Shown here: positions 7,831 to 16,921 of the stretch, in pieces | Position numbering within the stretch: position 1 is the stretch's first letter | Layout: every line of letters starts with the position of its first letter | Origin: Occultella gossypii | GTDB taxonomy: Bacteria > Actinomycetota > Actinomycetes > Actinomycetales > Beutenbergiaceae | Length of the DNA stretch: 64,000 bases | Reading direction: 5' to 3' | Assembly (NCBI RefSeq): GCF_019947135.1 | Contig: NZ_JAGSHT010000012.1 | Coordinates: 281,941 to 345,940, forward strand | The notes under the pieces: generated by a model | Told to the model about the DNA's origin: nothing | The model's database searches: none | What the model saw: only the letters and a program-made list of their open reading frames with translations | Program-made: the position numbers and the translations under genes

Positions 7831-9240
7831 ATGGACACCGACCACGATCGTCCGGGCGCCACCGGGGCAGTTCCGGACGCCGACACGTCGGCGCTGGCCG
7901 AGCGCCTCCGGATCCTGGAGGAGGAGAACGCGGTCCTGCGGCAGCGCCTCGACGCGACGGGCTCAGCGCTCGGGACCGCCACGGCCGCGCCGACTGGCGC
8001 CCGGGCGCAGGGGCGGCTACGCGCGGTGGGTGCCGTCGTGCTCATCGCGTTGGGTGCCCTATTGGCGCCCGCCGCGGTCATCGCCGCATGGGCGGAGCGG
8101 ACCCTCACGGATACCGACCGCTACGTCGCCACGGTCGCCCCGCTCGCCGCCGACCCGGTGCTGCAGTCCGCCCTCTCCGGCCGGCTCACCGGCCTCGTCA
8201 TGGAGCAGATCGACGTGGGGGCGCTCCTCGACGAGGTCTCGACGGCCATGGACGAGAACGGCATCGCCCCGCGCGCGTCCGCTGCCCTCGGTGCCCTCGA
8301 GGCGCCGCTGACGAGCGGTGTCCAGAACTTCGTCCGGGAGGCGGCGGACCGGGTCGTGCAGAGCGATCAGTTCGAGGCGGTCTGGGAGCAGGCGAACCGG
8401 ACGGCCCACGAGCAGATGGTCGCCGTCATGCAGGGTGCCGACGGTGCGTTGCTGCAGATCGGCGACAACGGGCAACTCTCGGTCCAGCTGGCGCCGATGA
8501 TCGAACTGGTGAAGGAACGGCTGGTCGAGGCGGGTCTCGGTATCGCGGCGAGCATCCCCCAGGTGAACGCGTCGTTCACGATCATGCAGACCTCGCAGCT
8601 GGTCGAGGTTCAGAACCGGTATGCGCAGGTCGTCGCGCTCGGGACGTGGCTGCCCTGGGTCGCGCTGATCCTGCTGGCCGCCGGCGTCCTGGTGGCGAAC
8701 AGGAGGATGCGAACCCTCGTCGTGGCCGGGCTCGCGCTCGCGGCCTCGATGCTCGTGCTCGGGCTCGCGCTCACCATTGCGCGTGGGCTGTACCTGGACG
8801 CCCTTACCGGCATCGTGCTCCGGCTGGACGCGGCCGAGGTCGTGTTCGACCAGGTCGTGTCCTTCCTGCGGGTCACGCTGCGCACCGTCGGCGTGCTCGG
8901 CATCGTCGTCGCGATCGCGGCCTACCTGGCCGGGTCGAGCCGGTCCGCGCGGGCGATCCGGGCGGGTGTGGGCCGTGGTCTCGACGGCGCCCGCGGGTAC
9001 GCCGAGGGGCGGGGCGTCTCGAGCGGGCCCGTCGGGCTCTGGCTCGGGCGGCACAAGGGCGTCCTGCGCGCTGTCGTCGTCATCGTCGCGGCACTGGTGA
9101 TCCTGCTCGCCGGCAACCCGACACCGGCCCTCGTCCTCTGGGTCGCGATCGTGGCCGGGCTGCTCCTCGTGCTCCTCGAGTTGCTCAGTCGTCAGGCACC
9201 CGAGATGAGTGGCGACCCAGATGCGCAGGCGTCCACCTGA
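7831..9240 (+). CDS. Integral membrane protein with N-terminal coiled coil
   Basis: 469 residues. Residues about 20-45 form a short coiled coil (ALAERLRILEEENAVLRQRLDA). A first membrane helix follows (VGAVVLIALGALLAPAAVIAAW near 70-90), then a large extracytoplasmic domain of about 180 residues (YVATVAPLAADPVLQSALSGRLT..., with DVGALLDEVSTAM), then four or five membrane helices in the second half. This layout is common in actinobacterial hypothetical membrane proteins; no function is known. Start ATG 7831 is preceded by GAGGAAGAGGGGCACGG. Its 3' end overlaps the start of the potassium channel gene by about 20 bp, implying cotranscription and coupled translation. Confidence 0.75.
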   Translation: MDTDHDRPGATGAVPDADTSALAERLRILEEENAVLRQRLDATGSALGTATAAPTGARAQGRLRAVGAVVLIALGALLAPAAVIAAWAERTLTDTDRYVATVAPLAADPVLQSALSGRLTGLVMEQIDVGALLDEVSTAMDENGIAPRASAALGALEAPLTSGVQNFVREAADRVVQSDQFEAVWEQANRTAHEQMVAVMQGADGALLQIGDNGQLSVQLAPMIELVKERLVEAGLGIAASIPQVNASFTIMQTSQLVEVQNRYAQVVALGTWLPWVALILLAAGVLVANRRMRTLVVAGLALAASMLVLGLALTIARGLYLDALTGIVLRLDAAEVVFDQVVSFLRVTLRTVGVLGIVVAIAAYLAGSSRSARAIRAGVGRGLDGARGYAEGRGVSSGPVGLWLGRHKGVLRAVVVIVAALVILLAGNPTPALVLWVAIVAGLLLVLLELLSRQAPEMSGDPDAQAST

Positions 9241-9874
9241 CGGCGTCGGGAGTGGGGACCGGGCGGACCTCCGAGCGCGGAGCCGGTGGGCACTGCTGCG
9301 GCCGGCGATGTCGGCTGTCGCGGTGCTCGTCGTCTACTACGCATTGCCCCTCGACGGGCCCTCGGTGGGCGCGCTGGTCGCACTCGGCCTCGGCCTCGCC
9401 GCCCTGGCCGGGATGCTGGTCTGGCAGATCCGAGCAATCGCGCGCTCGAGGCGACCGAGGCTGCGTGCCATCGAGGCGCTCGCGACGGCGATCCCCTTCT
9501 TCCTCGTGCTGTTCGCGGCCGTGTACGTGGGTCTGTCTCGCGGTGACCCGGCCGCATTCACCGAGTCACTCGACCGTACCGATGCGCTCTACTTCACCGT
9601 GACCACGTTCGCGACGGTCGGGTACGGTGACATCGCGCCCGTCGTCAACGAGGCTCGCATCATCGCCACGGTGCAGATGCTCACGGGTATGGCGCTCCTC
9701 GGTGGCGGCTTGAAGCTCGTCCTCGGCGCGGTGCGAGTGGGTCTGAACCGTGAAGCCGGCCAGCCTGGTCCGACCGACGCGACCGACGCGACCGACGCGT
9801 CTGGCGCGACCGGCAGCGGCGGTGCCCGGCCCTCGTCGCCCGACTTATCCGCTCGCCCGCGACCACGGACCTGA
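9221..9874 (+). CDS. Two-pore-helix potassium channel (Ion_trans_2)
   Basis: About 217 residues with four hydrophobic helices; the last two enclose the K+ selectivity filter TVTTFATVGYGD, which is canonical (TVGYGD). An acidic/Thr-Ala tail contains a 9-bp repeat in DNA near 9775-9800 (DATDATDAS). No RCK/TrkA_N regulatory domain is attached, so gating is not clear. The start is ambiguous: ATG 9221 or GTG 9209, both inside the preceding membrane-protein gene and in a different frame from it. The overlap suggests that the two are made together. The channel identity is firm; its physiological role is not. Confidence 0.88.
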   Translation: MRRRPPDGVGSGDRADLRARSRWALLRPAMSAVAVLVVYYALPLDGPSVGALVALGLGLAALAGMLVWQIRAIARSRRPRLRAIEALATAIPFFLVLFAAVYVGLSRGDPAAFTESLDRTDALYFTVTTFATVGYGDIAPVVNEARIIATVQMLTGMALLGGGLKLVLGAVRVGLNREAGQPGPTDATDATDASGATGSGGARPSSPDLSARPRPRT

Positions 9875-9891
9875 CGTACGTTCCGGGGACG

Positions 9892-10791
9892 ATGGACGCG
9901 CTCACCGACGACGAGCTCGCGGCCGTGCTCGGGCAGGCGTTGCCGCAGTGCTGGCCGCAGATCGGCAGCGCCGTCGTCGAGCCGCTCGGCGGCGGAATGA
10001 ACTCGGCGACCGCGCGTGTCCGCGGGAGCGCGGCGCGATATGTGGCCAAGTGGGTACCGGACGGTCTCGGTGCGGCCCTCCGGGCCGGTGGCGAGCGCGC
10101 GCTCGAGGTACAAAGGGTGACCGGGATCCCGACCGGACCGCCGGTGCCCACCGCCACGGGCGAGGTGGTGGCCCGGACCCACGGCGGCTGGGTCAGCCTG
10201 CTGACCGAGGTCGACGGCGCCCCGTTCGACGGTGCCACGGCGGTGGAGCAGGAGCTGATGGCGAGGACTCTCGCTGCCGTGCACGGGGCGACCACGCTCG
10301 GCCCGCGTCGGGGCGGTTTCCTACCCGAGGCACCCTGGCACGGACCACAACTGGACGTCGAACCTTGGGTTCGCGCCGCCGTCGGGCAGGTCCGGGCCGA
10401 GTACGAAACGCTCGCGCCGCAGCCCTGGGCGACCCTGCACACCGACCCGGCGCCCGAGGCGTTCCTGCTCGACGGCGACCGGCCGGCGCTCATCGACTGG
10501 ACCGGCGCCACCGACGGACCGGTGCTCTACGACGTGGCCTCCGCCGTCATGTACCTCGGCGGGCCGAGCCGGGCGGAGGCCTTCCTGCGCGCCTACTCCG
10601 ACCGCACCGGAGCGGACCTGACCCACCTCGGCGCCATGCGCCGGTACCGCCAGGCGGTCCAGGCGGCCTACTTCGCGCAGCGGCTGGCGGCGTCCGACCG
10701 GACCGGGCTCACCGACCCCGCGGGCAACCACAAGGGTCTGGATGACGCGCGGCGCGGCCTGGTCTCGCTCGGGGTGATCGACGGGCCGTGA
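9892..10791 (+). CDS. APH-family phosphotransferase
   Basis: 299 residues of the aminoglycoside phosphotransferase/choline kinase fold: N-lobe start with GGGMNSATARV and a Lys-containing strand (YVAKWVP), then the catalytic part ATLHTDPAPEAFLLDGDRPALIDWTGATDGPVLYDVASAV. In this fold LHTDPAPEAF corresponds to the HGD-x-x-x-x-N loop and LIDWTGA to the metal-binding IDW-x-D/E; both are altered (TDPAPEAF and TGATDG), as in several actinobacterial members of unknown substrate. There is no reason to call it an antibiotic resistance gene. It follows the potassium channel gene by 17 bp and may belong to the same transcript. Confidence 0.78.
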   Translation: MDALTDDELAAVLGQALPQCWPQIGSAVVEPLGGGMNSATARVRGSAARYVAKWVPDGLGAALRAGGERALEVQRVTGIPTGPPVPTATGEVVARTHGGWVSLLTEVDGAPFDGATAVEQELMARTLAAVHGATTLGPRRGGFLPEAPWHGPQLDVEPWVRAAVGQVRAEYETLAPQPWATLHTDPAPEAFLLDGDRPALIDWTGATDGPVLYDVASAVMYLGGPSRAEAFLRAYSDRTGADLTHLGAMRRYRQAVQAAYFAQRLAASDRTGLTDPAGNHKGLDDARRGLVSLGVIDGP

Positions 10792-10865
10792 CTCGGCGGC
10801 GAGGGGGCGTCCCTGGCCGCATGACGACGTCGCCCGGCATCGAACGCGCCATATCGGACGGTTTC

Positions 10866-10901
10866 TTGAGAGCCAGGCACCGGAGGCTCTAGGTTCTCGA
10901 G
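10866..10901 (+). promoter_or_regulatory. Promoter of leaderless hydrolase gene
   Basis: TTGAGA (10866-10871), an 18-bp spacer and TAGGTT (10890-10895) form a good housekeeping-type promoter. The -10 ends 6 nt before the ATG at 10902, so transcription should begin at or next to the start codon. No ribosome-binding site is present, in agreement. Confidence 0.65.
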
Positions 10902-11465
10902 ATGGGACATTTCGAGTGGGGGCCGCCGGGTGATGACGACGCGCCGACCGCCGTCATGCTCCCTGGTGGCCTCTACTCCGTCCAGGGTCCGCTGCTCTAC
11001 TGGTGCGCTGAACTGCTGGTACAACGAGGTTGGCGGGTGATCGCGGTCGAGTGGCCGCCGGAGGTTACCGCTGCGGCGGACCCTCGTCGCGAGGTCGAGG
11101 CGGAGCTCGAGGCCGTCACCGCCGCGGTCGGTGGATCCGTGGACCTCGTCGTCGCCAAGTCACTGGGAAGCCACGCGCTCCCGTGGGCGATCCGTCACGG
11201 CGTCCCTGGGGTCTGGCTCACCCCCGTACTCACCGACCCCGCCGTGCATGATGCGCTGGCGCGCGCGGGGTCGAGCCACCTCGCGATCGGAGGTGCCGTC
11301 GATCCGATGTGGGCACCCGCGGCCACCCTGACGACGCACGCCCGTCTCGAAACCATCGACGGCGCCGATCACAGCATCCTCATCCCGTTCGACTGGCAGG
11401 AGTCCATGCGGACCCAGCAGGCTCTCATGACCGTCATAGCGGCACACATCGACGGCGCACGCTGA
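10902..11465 (+). CDS. Small alpha/beta-hydrolase
   Basis: 187 residues of the alpha/beta-hydrolase fold without a cap domain. The probable triad is a Ser in VVAKSLGSHA (nucleophile elbow with Ala-Lys in place of Gly-x), an Asp in GGAVDPMW and a His in GADHSI. The sequence begins with a typical first strand and oxyanion loop (TAVMLPGGLYSVQGPLLYW). Similar short proteins are usually annotated only as hydrolases; esterase or thioesterase activity is possible, but the substrate is unknown. The start is fixed by the leaderless promoter just upstream. It is a monocistronic unit ending before the convergent DUF1345 gene. Confidence 0.78.
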   Translation: MGHFEWGPPGDDDAPTAVMLPGGLYSVQGPLLYWCAELLVQRGWRVIAVEWPPEVTAAADPRREVEAELEAVTAAVGGSVDLVVAKSLGSHALPWAIRHGVPGVWLTPVLTDPAVHDALARAGSSHLAIGGAVDPMWAPAATLTTHARLETIDGADHSILIPFDWQESMRTQQALMTVIAAHIDGAR

Positions 11466-11498
11466 CGGGGCGATCCGGAACCGGTCGGTCTCCGTCCG

Positions 11499-12236
11499 TC
11501 ACGCGCCCAGGAGCAGCGAGACCACGACGGCGAGGATCACCGTGTTGAACACGAACGCCAGCAGTCCGTGGGTCATCGTGACCCCGCGCATGCGATCGGT
11601 AGTGATCTCCACGTCGGTGGTGCCGAAGGTCGACTGCACCGCCAGCGCCACGTACAGATACCGCAGGAACGACGGCTCGCCGGCGCCCGGGAACGCCATG
11701 CCGGGCTCGCGCAGGTCGCTGCGCGCGTACTCGATCGCGTAGCAGACCACCACGTTCAGCCAGGACAGCACGACCATCACGAGTCCGGCGGCGACCAGAC
11801 CGGGCTCGGAGCGGACGCCGTCGAGGAAGGCGAGCAGCGCCACCACCACGAGGGCGAGGGCGGACAGCTGCACGGTGGTCCGGGAGAGGTCAGCCTCCCG
11901 GCGCCGCAGAGGACCGGTGGTGCCTGGTTCGGTCTCTGGTTCGGCCCCGGGTTCGGTCCCGGGTTCGGTGCCGGGGTCGACGCCGAGCGCGCGGACCAGG
12001 TCGGCGCCGCGGAGTCGGCGGAACGTGGCATGGGCCAGCGCCGCGTTGATCCCGGAGAGCAGGGCCCAGGCGACGATGCACCCGATCACGAACGCGAACG
12101 GGACCATGTCCGGATCGAGGCTGACCCAGGTGGTCACCACCACGGCGGTCAGCACGGTCGCGCCGATGGCGCTGACGCCGATCCGGCTCGAGTCGCTACG
12201 CGCCATGGACGCCAGGCGGCTGGGCTCGCTGGTCAT
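11499..12236 (-). CDS. DUF1345 membrane protein
   Basis: 245 residues with five or six membrane helices. The C-terminal half has the DUF1345 signature: LSWLNVVVCYAIEYARSDL, PSFLRYLYVALAVQSTFGTTDVEITTDRMRGVTMTHGLLAFVFNTVILA. The second part resembles a pore-like loop, but no function is established for the family. A cytoplasmic loop (about residues 88-108) has four imperfect GTEP units and corresponds to a 12-bp DNA repeat near 11925-11980. The start ATG 12236 lacks a clear ribosome site. It lies 27 bp downstream of a TetR gene on the same strand, which may regulate it. Confidence 0.82.
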   Translation of the reverse strand: MTSEPSRLASMARSDSSRIGVSAIGATVLTAVVVTTWVSLDPDMVPFAFVIGCIVAWALLSGINAALAHATFRRLRGADLVRALGVDPGTEPGTEPGAEPETEPGTTGPLRRREADLSRTTVQLSALALVVVALLAFLDGVRSEPGLVAAGLVMVVLSWLNVVVCYAIEYARSDLREPGMAFPGAGEPSFLRYLYVALAVQSTFGTTDVEITTDRMRGVTMTHGLLAFVFNTVILAVVVSLLLGA

Positions 12237-12263
12237 GCCCCGATCATGGCAGGCGGGCCGGTG

Positions 12264-12851
12264 TCAGGGCCTGGGCCGACCCGCCCCGGGCGCGAACGCA
12301 TTGTGCAGGATCGTCCGGATGCGGTGCGCCACCGCGTCGCGCTGATCCGGATCCGTGCGGGCGATCTCGGTGGCCATCATGCCGGTCGAGATCGTGATGT
12401 CCTCCGGCTCGACGTGGTCACCCAGGCGCCCCGCGGCCTGCTCCCGCGCGAGCAGGCGCTCGACGACCTCCAGGAAGCGCGCCCCGAGTGCCTCCACCCG
12501 GGGATCGTGGCGGTCGCCGTCGATGAGCGCGATGATTCCCATGGAGCTGGACGCCTGGGTGATCGCCTTGTCGAACAGATCGTCGAGCGTGATCTGGCCC
12601 GACCGTGCGTACTCCTCCAGCTCGGCGAGGTTCTCCTCGTAGACCGCAACGGCGAGCGCGGTCCGGTCCGGGAAGTGCCGGTACAGGCTGCCCTGACCCA
12701 CGCCGGCGCGCTTGGCAACGGCACTGAACGGCGCGTTCGGGCCATTGTCGGCGTAGATCTCCCGGGCTGCGGCGATCAGCGCACGCCGGTTCTCGGGTCC
12801 GGCCGCGGGACCCCGGTTGGTCCGTGGCGAGGCGGTCTGCTGCAGTGGCAC
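12264..12851 (-). CDS. TetR/AcrR-family regulator
   Basis: 195 residues. The N-terminal helix-turn-helix is clear: NRRALIAAAREIYADNGPNAPFSAVAKRAGVGQGSLYRHFPDRTALAVAVYEENLAEL. The C-terminal ligand domain (FDKAITQASSSMGIIALI...) resembles the SACE_7040-type TetR group. I prefer GTG 12851 as the start because TACACT (12858-12863 on the minus strand) lies 6 nt upstream, the leaderless spacing seen elsewhere in this window; the open frame extends to 12872. The likely target is the downstream DUF1345 gene or its own transcription; ligand unknown. Confidence 0.85.
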   Translation of the reverse strand: MPLQQTASPRTNRGPAAGPENRRALIAAAREIYADNGPNAPFSAVAKRAGVGQGSLYRHFPDRTALAVAVYEENLAELEEYARSGQITLDDLFDKAITQASSSMGIIALIDGDRHDPRVEALGARFLEVVERLLAREQAAGRLGDHVEPEDITISTGMMATEIARTDPDQRDAVAHRIRTILHNAFAPGAGRPRP

Positions 12852-12937
12852 AGACGCAGTGTAGGACCGCACCCTGGCTCCGCCCCGGGGAATCGGTCCG
12901 CCGTCGAAGGCAAGAGGCGGTAGCAGGCCGGTCCGGG

Positions 12938-13639
12938 TCAGACGGCCACGCTGGCGCCGCGGGGTAGGACGGGGCCGAGCGTGTATCGGGAGTTCGCCCA
13001 GGCCGCGTACAGCAGCGGGGTGGCGGCCAGGCCGAGGGCGATGGCGGGGTGCAGACTGAAGAGTCCGGCGAGCAGGCCGAGCGTGACCAGCGAGATGAGC
13101 GTGAGGTACCAGCGGCGCACGCCCAGGTACAGGCTTGCCTTCAGCACGTCGCGCAGGCGCGCGTCCGGCCGCTCGACGCTCGCCACCAGCGCGAGCAGCG
13201 CGGTGATCAGGGCGAGCACGAACAGCACCACGAGCAAGGGTGTGAGCACGGCGCCCGGACGCGTCCCGCTGATGGCGACGACGTCCACCCAGAGCACCAC
13301 CGCCGTCGAGATCAGCAGCGTTCCGACGGCGAGCGAGCGCCGCAGGTGCCGCGCCCAGGCCCGCCAGAACGTGCGGACCACCCCCGCGTCGCGGGCCAGG
13401 GTGTGGGCGCGGAAGACGGCGAACGCCGCGGTGACCGCGGGCGTCGCCGCCACGGCCGCGACCGCGAGCGCCGGCCAGGAGGAGACCGGATCGGTGGTGA
13501 TCAGCAGCAGCACCAGCGGCAGGGCGCCGAGGACGAGCATCACGTTCGTCATCGCGACCAGGTAGGCGACGCCGAAGACGGTCTCCCAGGTGTCCGCCGA
13601 GAGGCGAGGCAGCCGGGGTCCCTGGGCCTTGGGGGGCAC
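12938..13639 (-). CDS. DUF624 (YesL-like) membrane protein of ABC importer operon
   Basis: 233 residues with five or six membrane helices and the DUF624 look (LSADTWETVFGVAYLVAMTNVMLVLGALPL near the start; FWRAWARHLRRSLAVGTLL and a C-terminal NSRYTLGPVLPRG). DUF624 proteins are nearly always encoded with carbohydrate ABC importers that act on oligosaccharides or uronates, as with yesL in the Bacillus pectin cluster; their biochemical role is not known. It is the last gene of the five-gene operon, 4 bp after the MalG-type permease gene. It begins with GTG. Confidence 0.8.
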   Translation of the reverse strand: MPPKAQGPRLPRLSADTWETVFGVAYLVAMTNVMLVLGALPLVLLLITTDPVSSWPALAVAAVAATPAVTAAFAVFRAHTLARDAGVVRTFWRAWARHLRRSLAVGTLLISTAVVLWVDVVAISGTRPGAVLTPLLVVLFVLALITALLALVASVERPDARLRDVLKASLYLGVRRWYLTLISLVTLGLLAGLFSLHPAIALGLAATPLLYAAWANSRYTLGPVLPRGASVAV

Positions 13640-13643
13640 GGTC

Positions 13644-14531
13644 TCAGCCCTTCAGCCCGGCGGTGGCGATGCCCTGCACGAAGTACCGCTGCCCGAGCAT
13701 GAAGATGATCGCGATCGGCAGCACCGAGAGCACCGACCCCGTCATGATCAGCGCATACTCGGCGTTGTACTGGGACACGAACGTCTTGAGGCCGATCTGG
13801 ATCGTCCACAGGTCCCGGTCGCGCAGGTAGATGAGCGGGCCGAGGTAGTCGTTCCAGGTGTTCACGAACGTCAGCAGCGTCAGCGTCGCGACCGCGGGCC
13901 CGGAGAGCGGCAGCACGATCCGGCGCCAGATCGAGTACTCGGACAGTCCGTCGATGCGGGCCGCCTCGGACAGCTCCTCCGGGATCGAGTCGTAGTACTG
14001 CTTCATCAGGAACACCCCGAACGCGCCGAACGCCTGCAGCGCGATGATCGCCCAGAGCGTGTTCGAGAGGCCGAACTTCGACATCAGGATGAACTGGGGG
14101 ATCATGTACGCCTGCCACGGCACAGCGATCGTGCCGATGTAGGCCAGGAACAGCACGTCCCGGCCCGGGAAGCGCATCTTCGAGAACCCGTACGCGGCGA
14201 AGCTCCCGGTGAACACCTGCAGGAACGTCACGGCCACGGACAGGATCAGCGTGTTCCGCAGCCAGGTGCTCATGTCCGACTTGGCCCAGATGTCCACGTA
14301 GTTGCTCCAGACCACCGGGTCCGGGAACCACTGGATCGGGACCGTGAAGACCTGGTTGTTCGTCTTCAGCGAGGACGTGACCATCCAGAAGAACGGCAGC
14401 ATGATCACGGCCGCGGCACCGATCAGCACCACGTACAGCACGATCGTGCCGATGATGCTGCGCCGCTTGCGCGCGTCCCGCTCGGGACGGGGCGTCGCCG
14501 CCGTCGGGCGGTCGAGGGTGAGCGTGGCCAT
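13644..14531 (-). CDS. Carbohydrate ABC transporter permease, MalG type
   Basis: 295 residues, six membrane helices. The EAA loop that contacts the ATPase reads EAARIDGLSEYSIWRRIVLPLSGP (near residues 185-210), the signature of CUT1-family sugar importer permeases. It pairs with the MalF-type permease upstream; its ATG overlaps that gene's stop (TGATG), implying coupling. The operon has no ATPase gene; CUT1 importers in actinobacteria usually share a single MsiK-type ATPase encoded elsewhere, which I infer here. The substrate is likely a sugar or oligosaccharide but cannot be read from the permease. Confidence 0.92.
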   Translation of the reverse strand: MATLTLDRPTAATPRPERDARKRRSIIGTIVLYVVLIGAAAVIMLPFFWMVTSSLKTNNQVFTVPIQWFPDPVVWSNYVDIWAKSDMSTWLRNTLILSVAVTFLQVFTGSFAAYGFSKMRFPGRDVLFLAYIGTIAVPWQAYMIPQFILMSKFGLSNTLWAIIALQAFGAFGVFLMKQYYDSIPEELSEAARIDGLSEYSIWRRIVLPLSGPAVATLTLLTFVNTWNDYLGPLIYLRDRDLWTIQIGLKTFVSQYNAEYALIMTGSVLSVLPIAIIFMLGQRYFVQGIATAGLKG

Positions 14532-15460
14532 CAGCGATTCCTCCGCTTGTTGACGAGGAACTGCACCACGGTCACGGTGATGCAGATCAGGAACAGGACG
14601 ATCGCCACGGCGGACGCGTAGCCGAACTGCTGTTCCTCGAAGCCCTTGCGGTAGATGTACTGGGACAGGACGAGGGTGGCCGTGCCGGGCCCGCCGTCGG
14701 TCATCACCAGGATCAGGTCGAAGACCTTGAAGCTGCCGATCGTGAGCATCACGGTGACGAAGAACGTCGTCGGCCGCAAGCTCGGGATCGTCACGTTCCA
14801 GAACCGCTGGATCTTGTTCGCGCCGTCCACCCGGGCCGCCTCATAGAGCTCACCGGGGATCGCCTGCAGCCCGGCGAGGAACAGCAGCATGTAATAGCCC
14901 ATGTCCCGCCAGGTGCTGACCAGTGCGACGGCGGGCATCGCCCAGGTGGTCGACGTGGTCCAGCCGGGCGGGTTGTCGATGCCGAGGGCCATCAGGAACT
15001 GGTTGACCGGCCCGGACTCGGGCGAGAACAGCATGTTCCAAACCACCGCGATCGCCACGATCGAGGTGATGTAGGGGAAGAACGCGACCGTGCGGAAGAA
15101 AGCGACGCCGCGCAGCTTCGTGTTCAGCAGCAGGGCCAGGCCGAGGGACACCGCCAGCGTCAGCGGGATGTGCAGGAGCGCGTAGTAGCCGGTGTTGAGC
15201 AGCGCGGTGTGGAACGTGCGGTCGGAGATCAGGTCCCGGAAGTTCTCCAGGCCGACCCAGTCGGCGCTGCCGAACACGTTCCAGGACGTGAACGCCATGT
15301 AGAACAGGATCACCACCGGCACCAGCGTCAGCACCGCGAAGCCGATGAAGTTCGGCAGGATGAACGTCCAGCCGATGAACGTGTTCCGGAGTTTCAGGCG
15401 GCTCCCGGGTGGGCGCTGCCGCGGTACCCGCGTGGGCGCCGGCGCGACGGTGGTCGCCAT
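14531..15460 (-). CDS. Carbohydrate ABC transporter permease, MalF type
   Basis: 309 residues, six membrane helices. The first helix is FIGWTFILPNFIGFAVLTLVPVVILFYMAF, and the EAA loop reads YEAARVDGANKIQRFWNVTIPSLRP, typical of CUT1 sugar importers. Start ATG 15460 is chosen because TGAGGAG is 9 nt upstream on the minus strand; the frame is open to 15511 but without a site. It forms the heteromeric membrane channel with the MalG-type partner encoded next. It lies 73 bp after the solute-binding protein gene. No ATPase in the operon. Confidence 0.92.
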   Translation of the reverse strand: MATTVAPAPTRVPRQRPPGSRLKLRNTFIGWTFILPNFIGFAVLTLVPVVILFYMAFTSWNVFGSADWVGLENFRDLISDRTFHTALLNTGYYALLHIPLTLAVSLGLALLLNTKLRGVAFFRTVAFFPYITSIVAIAVVWNMLFSPESGPVNQFLMALGIDNPPGWTTSTTWAMPAVALVSTWRDMGYYMLLFLAGLQAIPGELYEAARVDGANKIQRFWNVTIPSLRPTTFFVTVMLTIGSFKVFDLILVMTDGGPGTATLVLSQYIYRKGFEEQQFGYASAVAIVLFLICITVTVVQFLVNKRRNR

Positions 15461-15533
15461 GGGGGTTCTCCTCAGCGGTTGCGGACCCGGTGCCGCCCGT
15501 TCGGGCGGCACCGGGTCGTGGGTGCGGGTCGGG

Positions 15534-16838
15534 TCAGCCGAGCTCGGCTGCGGCGCGGTCCATCGCCTCGGCGATGCCGTCCGCCGGCGAGACGCTCCCG
15601 GACATGATCGCGGTGTGGGCGTCGCCGAGGATGTTCTGCAGCACGACCGTGTTGACGTCCACCGGGTTCTCCGGGCGCACGTCGTGGTTGGCGAACGTGA
15701 ACTGCGAGAGCTCGTCGGTGGGCACGCCCTCGATGCCGAAGAAGGTCTCGGTGACGACGTCGTTGGTGATGGCGGGCGTGATGCCGATCTCGGCCAGCGC
15801 GGACGCCGCCTCCTCGCTGCCCACGAATGTCAGGAACTCCATCGCGGCCGCGGCCACGTCGTCGTCGACGGCGGGGTTGATGCCGATGCCGGTCGGGTCG
15901 GCGAACGTGACCGGCTCCTCGGTCGTGGAGTCGTCGAGCTGCGGCGCCGGGGCGAAGCCCCAGTTGAACGTGTCCGCCTCGCCCGACGCCTGCTGTGCGA
16001 GCAGGGTCGCGACGTACCAGGAGCCCATCGGCATCATCGCGGCCAACTGCGTGCCGAACTGCGACTGGTAGGTCAGGGAGTTGGTGGTCAGCGTCCCGAA
16101 GTCCACCTGCGCACCGGCGTCCTGGAGCGCGACCGCACGCTCGTAGTAGGGCACCAGGTACTCCCACTCGCCCGAGAGCAGGTCGGCGCCGTCGGCCTGG
16201 GCGTTCGCGAAGCCCTGCACCACCGACTGCCAGCCGTGCTGGTAGGTGCCGGTGGCGTCGCTGCCGGCCGCGCTCAGCCCGGCCGCGAGGTCCTCGGCGG
16301 CGGTGGCGTAGTCGTCCCAGGTCCACGAGCCGTCCGGGTGGGCGACGCCGGCCGCGTCGAACAGGTCCTTGTTGTAGTACAGGTACCAGGCGTCCTGGCG
16401 GTACGGAATCGCGTAGGTGACGTCGTCGACCGTGTAGGCCTCGACGCCGTCGACGTCGTCGCCCAGCTCGGCGGCCACGCTGGAGACGTCCAGCAGCTGG
16501 CCCCCGTCCTGGTAGGTGACGAAGTTCTTGAGGTTCTTCTGCACGTACATGTCCGGCGCGGTGCCCGCGGCGAGGTCCGCGATCATCTGGGTGTCGTACT
16601 CGGTCGCGTCGTACTCGAGGACCTCGACCGTGATGTTCGGGTTCTGTTCGTGGAAGGCGTCCGCGAGGATCTGGAACTCGGGCGTGGTGCTCAGGCTCCA
16701 CCCGGCCAGGGTGATGGTGACTTCCCCGGTGACCTCGCCGTCGCCTCCGGAATCGTTGTCCGTGCCGCTGCTGCAGCCGGCCAGGACGAGCGTCGCGGCG
16801 GCAACGGCCGCCGCGCTCATCATGATGGTGCGCTTCAT
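15534..16838 (-). CDS. Sugar ABC transporter solute-binding lipoprotein
   Basis: 434 residues. A lipoprotein signal peptide (MKRTIMMSAAAVAAATLVLAGCSSG) puts the lipid-modified Cys at residue 21, so the protein is anchored on the outer face of the membrane. The mature part is a family-1 (MalE-like) binding protein: VTITLAGWSLSTTPEFQILADAFHEQNPNITVEVLEYD, then YTVDDVTYAIPYRQDAWYLYYNKDLF. The start ATG 16838 has GGGAGA upstream; the frame is open to 16868 but that would misplace the signal peptide. It is the second gene of the operon, after the hydroxyacid dehydrogenase. Substrate not determinable; uronate-type sugars are suggested only by context. Confidence 0.92.
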   Translation of the reverse strand: MKRTIMMSAAAVAAATLVLAGCSSGTDNDSGGDGEVTGEVTITLAGWSLSTTPEFQILADAFHEQNPNITVEVLEYDATEYDTQMIADLAAGTAPDMYVQKNLKNFVTYQDGGQLLDVSSVAAELGDDVDGVEAYTVDDVTYAIPYRQDAWYLYYNKDLFDAAGVAHPDGSWTWDDYATAAEDLAAGLSAAGSDATGTYQHGWQSVVQGFANAQADGADLLSGEWEYLVPYYERAVALQDAGAQVDFGTLTTNSLTYQSQFGTQLAAMMPMGSWYVATLLAQQASGEADTFNWGFAPAPQLDDSTTEEPVTFADPTGIGINPAVDDDVAAAAMEFLTFVGSEEAASALAEIGITPAITNDVVTETFFGIEGVPTDELSQFTFANHDVRPENPVDVNTVVLQNILGDAHTAIMSGSVSPADGIAEAMDRAAAELG

Positions 16839-16921
16839 TGCGTTCTCCCTCTCGAGGGTCGTGCCCAATGGGCTGGGTGTGTCTGGTTCTCAGGTGCCGT
16901 CAGGGGGCGACGGCGGTTGGT

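Noticed and set aside
9892..10791. Aminoglycoside resistance gene
   Set aside because: The fold is APH-like, but the catalytic loop differs and the context is not one of resistance; no substrate can be assigned.
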